NCBI GenBank assembly: GCA_027403435.1
Contig: DAHZDR010000129.1
Span: 1 to 9,945, forward strand
Direction: 5' to 3'
Source of the DNA: Deltaproteobacteria bacterium
Lineage (GTDB): Bacteria > Desulfobacterota > Binatia > Binatales > Binataceae
Length of the DNA stretch: 9,945 nucleotides
The position numbers and the translations under genes are program-made. This document shows positions 1-6,317 of this stretch, one piece after another. Every line of letters starts with the position of its first letter. The first letter of the stretch is position 1. The notes beneath the pieces are model-generated. The model was not told the origin of the DNA. It was given only the letters and a program-made list of their open reading frames with translations, and did not search any database.

Positions 1-1
1 A

Positions 2-907
2 ATCGGCAACGCGCTGCGCCGCTTGCTGCTTTCCTCGCTGCCGGGTTACGCGATTACCGCGGTGCGGATCAAGGGCGTCCTGCACGAGTTCTCGACGATC
101 CCGGGCGTCAAGGAGGATGTGACCGATATTATCCTCAACCTCAAGGAAGTGCGCCTGCGGCTCCATGAGGGCGAGGAGCTCACGGCGACGCTTCGCGCCA
201 AGGGCGAGGCGGTCGTTTCGGCGCGCGAAATCAGCGGCGGTCCGAGCCTCGAAATCCTTACGCCGGAACGCCACGTCGCGACGCTCGACAAGGGCGCCGA
301 TCTGGATATGGAGCTGGTGATCAAGCGCGGGCGCGGCTATGTGCCCGGCGAGCGCGGCGAAGACGAAGAGCCGATCGGAACGATCCGGCTGGACGCGATT
401 TTCGCGCCGATCAAAAAGGTCAATTTCGTCGTGACCAACGCCCGCGTCGGCCAGCGCACCGATTACGATCGGCTGGCGCTGGAAATCTGGACCGACGGTT
501 CGATCACGCCGCGCGACGCGCTGACCTACGCCGCCCGCGTGCTGCGCGATCAGATGTCGATTTTCGCGGGCGTCGAGGAAGAGGCCGAAGCGCCGGCCGC
601 GGGCGCCCACGCGGAAGCGCATCCGGCGTTCAACGAGTATCTGTATCGTCCGGTCGAGGGCCTGCCGATTTCGGTGCGCGCCTTCAACGGCCTGCAGAAC
701 GCCGACATCAAGTATATTGGCGAACTGGTGCAGCGCAGCGAGCAGGACATGCTCAAAATCAAGAATTTCGGCCGCAAGTCGCTCAACGAAATCAAGGAAG
801 TGCTCACCGACATGGGCCTGTCGCTCGGCATGCGGCTGGAGAATCTGCCGCCGCGCGGCGAGCTCGACCGGATGTGGGAAGAGCAGGAGCGGCGCGAGTC
901 CGCCTGA
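2..907 (+). CDS. rpoA: DNA-directed RNA polymerase alpha subunit (5' end outside window)
   Basis: This is the alpha subunit of RNA polymerase, which dimerises to nucleate core assembly and contacts promoters and activators through its C-terminal domain. The reading frame is open from base 2, so the gene starts left of the window and the TTG at 23 is not a start. The first visible residues (IGNALRRLLLSSLPG) match the conserved core-assembly helix. By comparison with E. coli, roughly 38 N-terminal residues are missing and 301 are visible. Further family blocks are GVLHEFSTIPGV, RGRGYVPGE, EEPIGTIRLDAIFAP and QRTDYDRL. A linker rich in Glu and Ala leads to the alpha-CTD from about visible residue 216. 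There VRAFN keeps the Arg and Asn of the UP-element DNA-binding surface, and GRKSLNEIK keeps the matching Lys, Ser and Glu. The C-terminus is the usual LGMRLENLPP plus a charged tail. The gene is 28 bases upstream of rplQ in the usual alpha-operon order. Confidence 0.98.
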   Translation: MGNALRRLLLSSLPGYAITAVRIKGVLHEFSTIPGVKEDVTDIILNLKEVRLRLHEGEELTATLRAKGEAVVSAREISGGPSLEILTPERHVATLDKGADLDMELVIKRGRGYVPGERGEDEEPIGTIRLDAIFAPIKKVNFVVTNARVGQRTDYDRLALEIWTDGSITPRDALTYAARVLRDQMSIFAGVEEEAEAPAAGAHAEAHPAFNEYLYRPVEGLPISVRAFNGLQNADIKYIGELVQRSEQDMLKIKNFGRKSLNEIKEVLTDMGLSLGMRLENLPPRGELDRMWEEQERRESA

Positions 908-935
908 CGGGCGCGCTCCGGGGAGTTCATTATCA

Positions 936-1385
936 ATGCGCCATCTGAACCAGGGCCGCAAGCTGAACCGCTCGTCGGCTCATCGCAAGGCCCTTTTCAA
1001 GAATCTTGTGCTGAGCCTGATTCAGCACGAACGGATCAAGACCACCGACGCCAAGGCCAAGGAGCTGCGGCGGTTCGCGGACCGGATGGTCACGCTGGGC
1101 AAGCGCGGCGATCTGGCGGCCCGCCGGCTGGCCTTCGACTTCGTGCAATCGCGCGACGCGGTGAAGAAGCTGTTCGATGAAATCGCGCCGCGTTTCAAGG
1201 ATCGCGCGGGCGGCTACACGCGCGTGATCAAGTACGGCGTGCGACGCGGCGACGCCGCGCCGCTCTCGATTATCGAGTTCACCGGCCTTTCCGAAGCGGC
1301 GGAAGCGAAAAAGCCCCGCAAGAAGAAGGCCGCGCGCCGCGACGCGCAGGGCGCCGAGCCGCGGCGGCGGGCGGCGGCCGGATGA
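936..1385 (+). CDS. rplQ: 50S ribosomal protein L17
   Basis: L17 is a structural protein of the large ribosomal subunit. The N-terminus (MRHLNQGRKLNRSSAHRKAL) is the family signature, followed by LIQHERIKTTDAKAKELRR, MVTLGKRGDLAARR, LFDEIAPRFKDRAGGYTR and RRGDAAPLSIIEF, which covers the whole conserved domain by about residue 115. The start is the ATG at 936, placed 10 bases after a good Shine-Dalgarno GGGGAG (920-925). The same frame is open further left inside rpoA, but that longer reading is not real because L17 proteins begin at MRH. At 149 residues it is longer than most L17 proteins (127 in E. coli). The excess is a Lys/Arg/Ala-rich tail from about residue 120, probably disordered and possibly rRNA-contacting. 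It is the last gene before a strong terminator and so ends the alpha operon. Confidence 0.98.
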   Translation: MRHLNQGRKLNRSSAHRKALFKNLVLSLIQHERIKTTDAKAKELRRFADRMVTLGKRGDLAARRLAFDFVQSRDAVKKLFDEIAPRFKDRAGGYTRVIKYGVRRGDAAPLSIIEFTGLSEAAEAKKPRKKKAARRDAQGAEPRRRAAAG

Positions 1386-1413
1386 CGCCTCACGCGCCCG
1401 CGCCATCCGCAAG

Positions 1414-1452
1414 CGACGCGCTTCCGGAAGTCCGGGAGCGCGTCGTCGTTTT
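1414..1452 (+). terminator. Intrinsic terminator of the rpoA-rplQ operon
   Basis: A 14-bp stem pairs 1414-1427 with 1432-1445 around the tetraloop AAGT. All pairs are Watson-Crick except one G-U wobble (1423/1436). The stem is GC-rich and is followed within four bases by TTTT (1449-1452). It lies 28 bases after the rplQ stop, on the strand of that operon, as expected for a Rho-independent terminator. The T tract is short and is separated from the stem by TCG, so termination may be incomplete and some read-through into tldD is possible. Confidence 0.85.
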
Positions 1453-1502
1453 CGCATCGCACGGCGCGCGCCGCCGGCGGTTGGCGCTGAGCGCCACGCG
1501 CG

Positions 1503-1521
1503 TCTGTTAGTCTGTTAGAAT
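1503..1521 (+). promoter_or_regulatory. Candidate extended -10 promoter for tldDE with tandem octamer
   Basis: TGTTAGAAT at 1513-1521 fits an extended -10 element: TG, one base, then TAGAAT, one mismatch from TATAAT. It is 17 bases before the tldD start codon, leaving a short leader. No good -35 box is visible at the right distance. The octamer TCTGTTAG occurs twice in tandem (1503-1510 and 1511-1518), so most of the element is duplicated. Just upstream is a perfect 6-bp inverted repeat, TGGCGC/GCGCCA (1482-1487 and 1491-1496, loop TGA), which could be an operator. The position between a terminator and a gene start supports a promoter here. The exact assignment is inferred. Confidence 0.35.
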
Positions 1522-1538
1522 GATCCGCGGGACGGTAT

Positions 1539-2993
<1,455 letters not shown>

Positions 2994-3011
2994 GGGCGCG
3001 AGGGAGCGGCG

Positions 3012-4364
3012 ATGGCGCAGGTGGATCCGGCACTGGCCGAATGGGCGCTCGATGAGGCGCGGCGGGCGGGCGCGAGCGCGGCGGAAGTCCTGTGCGTGAG
3101 CGCGGAGTCGCTTGCGGCGGGCGTGCGGATGGGCGAAGTCGAAAAGCTCAAGAGCTCGCGCGAGCGGCGGATTGGAGTCAGGGTTTTCGCCGGGCGGGCG
3201 ACGGCGACGGCCTCGACCGCCGAACTGGAGCGCGACGGCCTGCGCGACTTCATCGCGCATACCGTCGCGATGGCGCGGCTGGCGGCGGCGGATCCGGCGG
3301 CGGGACTTCCCGATCCGGCGCTCCATCCGAAGCGTTTGCCCGAGCTTGATCTGGCGGACGGCGAGCGCGGCATCGTCGGCGCGGACGAGGCGCTCGAGCT
3401 GGCGCGCACGGCGGAACGGGCGGCGCTCGGCGCCGATCCGCGAATCCGCAACTCGGAGGGAGCCGAATTCGATTCCGGCCGTTACGAAATTTTCTTCGCC
3501 AACAGCAACGGATTCGCCGGCGGTTATGACGGCACTTCGTATAGTCTTGGCGCCGCGCCGATCGCGCGGGACGAAAGCGGCGCGATGCAACAGGGCTACT
3601 GGTACACCGCGAGCCGCCATTTCAAAAACCTTGAAGACGCCGCCGCCGTCGGCGCGACGGCGGCGAAGCGGGCGCTCCGGCGGCTCGGCGCGCGCAAGAT
3701 CAAAACCACGCGCGCGCCGGTGATTTTAGATCCGGATATGGCCGCGTCGATTCTGCGCGCGCTGGCGGGAGCGGCGTCGGGACCGTCGCTCTACAAGGGC
3801 GCGTCGTTCCTGCTGAACCGGCTCGGCGAGCGGATCGCGGCGCCGGGCGTGACGATTTTCGACGACGGCACGCTCAATGGCGCGCTCGGCTCGAAGCCGT
3901 TCGACGGCGACGGCCTGCCGACGACGCGCAAGCCGCTCGTCAAAGCGGGCGTGCTCGCGACCTATCTGCTCGACACCTATTCGGCGCGCAAGCTCAACCT
4001 TGCGCCGACGGGCAACGCCGCGCGCGCCGTGGGCGACGCGCCGACCGTCAGCCCGACCAACCTTTACCTCGAGCCCGGCGCAATCTCGCCGGAAGAGATT
4101 ATCCGTTCAGTCAAGCGCGGCCTGTACGTCACGGAACTGATCGGCTTCGGCGTCAACGCCGTGACTGGCGACTATTCGCGCGGCGCGGGCGGCCTTTGGA
4201 TCGAGGACGGCGAACTCGCCTATCCAGTGCAGGAGATCACGATCGCGGGCAATCTGCGCGAGATGTTCAATGCGATCGAGATGATCGGCGACGATCTGCG
4301 CTGGCGCGCGGCGGTGGTCGCGCCGACGATCAAGATCGCCGAAATGACGATCGCCGGCGAATAG
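3012..4364 (+). CDS. tldE: TldE/PmbA, partner subunit of the TldD protease
   Basis: This is the non-catalytic half of the TldD/TldE peptidase, also called PmbA. The two proteins are paralogues and form the peptide-threading heterodimer. At 450 residues it matches the usual PmbA length. It shares the fold blocks of TldD (IFDDGTLNGALGSKPFDGDG, LVKAGVLATYLLDTYSARKL, TGNAARA, EEIIRSVKRGLYVTELIGFG) but lacks HExxxH, which is normal for this subunit. The segment NSNGFAGGYDGTSYSLGA and the following MQQGYWYTASR are typical of PmbA. The ATG at 3012 has a clear Shine-Dalgarno AGGGAG (3001-3006) five bases upstream and lies 18 bases after the tldD stop, so the two genes form one operon. No peptide-modifying (RiPP) genes are visible beside it, so a general proteolytic role is as likely as a dedicated peptide-maturation role. 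Confidence 0.95.
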   Translation: MAQVDPALAEWALDEARRAGASAAEVLCVSAESLAAGVRMGEVEKLKSSRERRIGVRVFAGRATATASTAELERDGLRDFIAHTVAMARLAAADPAAGLPDPALHPKRLPELDLADGERGIVGADEALELARTAERAALGADPRIRNSEGAEFDSGRYEIFFANSNGFAGGYDGTSYSLGAAPIARDESGAMQQGYWYTASRHFKNLEDAAAVGATAAKRALRRLGARKIKTTRAPVILDPDMAASILRALAGAASGPSLYKGASFLLNRLGERIAAPGVTIFDDGTLNGALGSKPFDGDGLPTTRKPLVKAGVLATYLLDTYSARKLNLAPTGNAARAVGDAPTVSPTNLYLEPGAISPEEIIRSVKRGLYVTELIGFGVNAVTGDYSRGAGGLWIEDGELAYPVQEITIAGNLREMFNAIEMIGDDLRWRAAVVAPTIKIAEMTIAGE

Positions 4365-4381
4365 CCGGGGCCGGCATTTTT
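4353..4381 (+). terminator. Possible weak terminator after tldE
   Basis: GCCGGC at 4353-4358 can pair with GCCGGC at 4370-4375, a 6-bp GC stem whose loop includes the tldE stop codon. It is followed immediately by ATTTTT (4376-4381). A shorter alternative pairs GCCG (4364-4367) with CGGC (4372-4375). The stem is short, so this is a weak candidate, but it is the only T-tailed hairpin close to the end of the tldDE unit. Confidence 0.4.
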
Positions 4382-4409
4382 GTCATTCTTCGCCGCTGGC
4401 GAAGAATCT
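4381..4409. repeat. Hairpin repeat unit, copy 1 (core TGTCATTCTTC)
   Basis: ATTCTTCGCC (4385-4394) and GGCGAAGAAT (4398-4407) form a perfect 10-bp inverted repeat with a 3-base loop. The left flank TGTCATTCTTC recurs at 4758-4768 in the same spacer. The word resembles an ATTCTGAGCG...GAAGAATCT-type intergenic repeat that I recall as dispersed in many GC-rich bacterial genomes. That recollection is unverified. No T tract follows on either strand, so it does not look like an intrinsic terminator. Confidence 0.55.
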
Positions 4410-4489
4410 CCGCATAGAAGTTGAAGGCGATCGATTTGCCGGCCTCAGCCGGGCAAGAGCTGTCGGAATTGCTCATTGTCAGTGTGAGC

Positions 4490-4657
4490 TTACCGGCGCG
4501 TTGAGACCGTTGGGAAACTGTAGCTTACGTCGCTTGGGTCCGTGAAGGCGCAAACGGCGCCGTCCGTATCGAAGGCCGAATCCTGATAAGTCACCGTGAC
4601 GTTGACCGTTCTGGCGCCACCCTGCGTGGTCAGCCCGATCCAGCCAGCCAACGCCAT
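4490..4657 (-). CDS. Doubtful small ORF, 55 residues, unknown
   Basis: I do not recognise this product. The reading frame starts at the ATG at 4657, six bases after a Shine-Dalgarno-like AAGGA (4664-4668 on the minus strand), and ends at TAA (4492-4490). About three quarters of its codons end in G or C, as expected for coding DNA here. The middle alternates hydrophobic and polar residues (ARTVNVTVTYQDSAF), which would suit a beta-strand protein, and it has a single Cys and no clear signal peptide. The frame is open further upstream to an ATG at 4750 (86 residues). It lies between two repeat hairpins in the convergent spacer, downstream of coxG on the same strand. It could be a small gene, the 3' remnant of a larger secreted-type protein, or chance. 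Confidence 0.25.
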   Translation of the reverse strand: MALAGWIGLTTQGGARTVNVTVTYQDSAFDTDGAVCAFTDPSDVSYSFPTVSTRR

Positions 4658-4678
4658 ATGCCATCCTTGCCACGCATT

Positions 4679-4712
4679 GCCGCTCCGCCAAGAGAAATTT
4701 CGACGGAGCGGC
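4679..4712. repeat. Inverted repeat in the convergent spacer
   Basis: GCCGCTCCG (4679-4687) and CGGAGCGGC (4704-4712) are a perfect 9-bp inverted repeat around a 16-base A-rich loop. It lies just upstream of the Shine-Dalgarno-like site of the doubtful 55-residue ORF on the minus strand. No T tract is attached and no function is assigned. Confidence 0.4.
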
Positions 4713-4756
4713 GGCCGATGATTGGAGAACCTTAGGGAAACTCCACACAAGTTGGG

Positions 4757-4808
4757 TTGTCATTCTTCACTACGCTCAGAATGACAAAGTGGGATGCTCA
4801 GAATGACA
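4757..4808. repeat. Hairpin repeat unit, copy 2, with a 13-base direct repeat
   Basis: TTGTCATTCT (4757-4766) and AGAATGACAA (4778-4787) form a perfect 10-bp inverted repeat with an 11-base loop. The 13-mer GCTCAGAATGACA occurs at 4774-4786 and again at 4796-4808, a 22-base step, as if the right half of the unit had been duplicated. The core TGTCATTCTTC is shared with the copy at 4381. It lies 25 bases beyond the coxG stop, in the space where the tldE and cox transcripts converge. Neither strand has a T tract after the stem. Confidence 0.6.
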
Positions 4809-4833
4809 GGATGGGTCTTTGTGCAGAGCTTCC

Positions 4834-5373
4834 TTAGTTGTCGCGTCTGAAGAACGAACGAATCGCACTCAGCAGATAGCGCCAGAAATTGAGGAAGAAG
4901 CCCTGACGCGCGACCGTGCCGGCGGCCTCGGCCTTGAGTTCGGCTTCGGCGGCGGCGAAGAACTGGCCCATCAGCATTTTGGTGGCGCTGTCGATCACGC
5001 GCTGGCCGACCTGCATCAACGGCCCGCCAAGCTGAACGTCGCCGGAATATTTCACCACCGTCTGGTTCGGATTGCCGTCGCGCGGCGCCAAATCGAGCAT
5101 GCCCGTGCCGCGCATGAAGCCTTGCTTGCCCTTGCCGTCCACCAGCATCTTGTAATGCTCGGGCGGGCGGATTTCGTCGAGCTTGAGCTTGCCGGCGTAG
5201 CTGCCCTTGACGGCGGCGACACCGACGTTAATCGTGCCGGCGAATTCGTCGGGCGCGAGCTTTTCCAGCTTTTCGCATCCCGGGATCAGCCGCGCCAGAC
5301 GATCGGGATCGTTGAACAGGTCCCATACGCGCTGGCGCGGCGCGGGCATGATTTGCTCGCCCGTGATCTTCAT
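4834..5373 (-). CDS. coxG: CoxG family protein (SRPBCC fold), CO dehydrogenase-associated
   Basis: CoxG belongs to the SRPBCC/START-like lipid-binding fold. It links CO dehydrogenase-type enzymes to the membrane, and a quinone-carrying role has been reported for the mycobacterial protein. The N-terminus (MKITGEQIMPAPRQRVWDLF, then IPGCEKLE) is the family hallmark, followed by a typical KGSYAGKLKLDEI strand pair and a GKGKQGFMRGTG segment. The length of 179 residues is normal. The last part (about 158-175) is strongly hydrophobic but has N162, R165, S169, R172 and R176 on one helical face, so it looks like an amphipathic membrane-surface helix rather than a true transmembrane span. The ATG at 5373 has no clear Shine-Dalgarno; the start is chosen because the family N-terminus begins there. 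It is the last gene of the operon, 70 bases after coxM. No terminator is visible behind it apart from the repeat hairpin. Confidence 0.92.
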   Translation of the reverse strand: MKITGEQIMPAPRQRVWDLFNDPDRLARLIPGCEKLEKLAPDEFAGTINVGVAAVKGSYAGKLKLDEIRPPEHYKMLVDGKGKQGFMRGTGMLDLAPRDGNPNQTVVKYSGDVQLGGPLMQVGQRVIDSATKMLMGQFFAAAEAELKAEAAGTVARQGFFLNFWRYLLSAIRSFFRRDN

Positions 5374-5443
5374 CGCGTGCGCCCGATCGTCGCCATGGTC
5401 GCGGTTGGTGCGGCTTTCCGAGTCATCGGCGAATGCGTTTCCG

Positions 5444-6313
5444 TCATGCTTTGGCGCGCGCGACGGCGGCCTGAATCGCGCGGCGGGCGTACACGCGCGC
5501 CAGTTCCGAGCGATATTCGGACGAGGCGTGAATATCGCCGAGCGCGTCGACGCCGTCGGCGGTTTTGGATGCCGCCGCGGCGATCGTCGCGGCGTCCGCC
5601 GCTTTGCCCGCCAGCGCGGCTTCTACGGCTGTCGCGCGAAACGCCTTGGGACCGAGGCCGGTTACGCCGACGCGCAGGTTGGCGAATTTTCCGCTCCGGT
5701 CCAACGCGGCGATCGCGGCCACGCCGACTATCGCGAACCCCGACGCGGGATGTGGATACTTGAGGTACGCGTAGCCCGTGCCTGACGGAATTGGCGCGAA
5801 CGCCACCTGAGTGAGCAGTTCGCCGGGCTGAATCGCCGTGGTCATCAGATCGAGGAAGAAATCCGCGGCTTTGACGGCGCGCGAGCCGCCGTCGCGGTCG
5901 AGCTTGATTTCCGCTTCGAGCGCGAGAGCCGTGGCGGGATAATCCGCCGCCGGATCGGCATGCGTCAGGCTGCCGCCGATCGTGCCGCGATTACGCACCT
6001 GAACGTCGCCGATCGCCGCCGCGGCCTCGGCCAGCAGTCCGAGCTTGGCGCGCACGAGGTCGGAATTGGCGACGGTATCGTGCGTGGCGGCGGCGCCAAT
6101 CACGATTTTGCCGTGGCTCTCGGAAATTGCGCGCAGCTCGGCGATTTTCGTCACGTCGATCAGATGGGCCGGTTGCGCCAGCCTGAGCTTCATCATCGGA
6201 ATCAGGCTATGGCCGCCGGAGAGCAGCTTGGCGTCGTCGCCGAACTGCTTGAGCAGGTCGAGCGCGTCTTTGATCGAGGCCGCGCGATGGTATTCGAATT
6301 GGCTTGGGAACAT
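5444..6313 (-). CDS. coxM: FAD-binding medium subunit of CO dehydrogenase/xanthine dehydrogenase-type hydroxylase
   Basis: This is the flavoprotein subunit that takes electrons from the Fe-S subunit and passes them to an external acceptor such as quinone. The 289-residue length is standard. Both FAD pyrophosphate-binding motifs are visible: SGGHSL (residues 32-37) and TIGGS (111-115) followed by LTHADPAADYPA. The C-terminal CODH-flavoprotein domain runs from about residue 175 (YLKYPHPASGFAIVGVAA). The start at 6313 fits the family N-terminus (MFPSQFEYHRAAS). It is only 4 bases after the coxL stop, and an AAGG (6323-6326) inside the end of coxL sits 9 bases upstream, so translation is probably coupled. 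In form I clusters coxM comes first; here it follows coxL, which is the form II order. Confidence 0.95.
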   Translation of the reverse strand: MFPSQFEYHRAASIKDALDLLKQFGDDAKLLSGGHSLIPMMKLRLAQPAHLIDVTKIAELRAISESHGKIVIGAAATHDTVANSDLVRAKLGLLAEAAAAIGDVQVRNRGTIGGSLTHADPAADYPATALALEAEIKLDRDGGSRAVKAADFFLDLMTTAIQPGELLTQVAFAPIPSGTGYAYLKYPHPASGFAIVGVAAIAALDRSGKFANLRVGVTGLGPKAFRATAVEAALAGKAADAATIAAAASKTADGVDALGDIHASSEYRSELARVYARRAIQAAVARAKA

Positions 6314-6317
6314 CTGC

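Noticed and set aside
717..935. Upstream extension of the rplQ frame into rpoA
   Set aside because: L17 proteins begin at MRH, the ATG at 936 has a good Shine-Dalgarno, and the upstream part is an out-of-frame reading of the alpha-CTD.
4385..4407. Perfect 10-bp hairpin as an intrinsic terminator for tldE
   Set aside because: No T tract follows it on either strand; it fits a repeat unit better.
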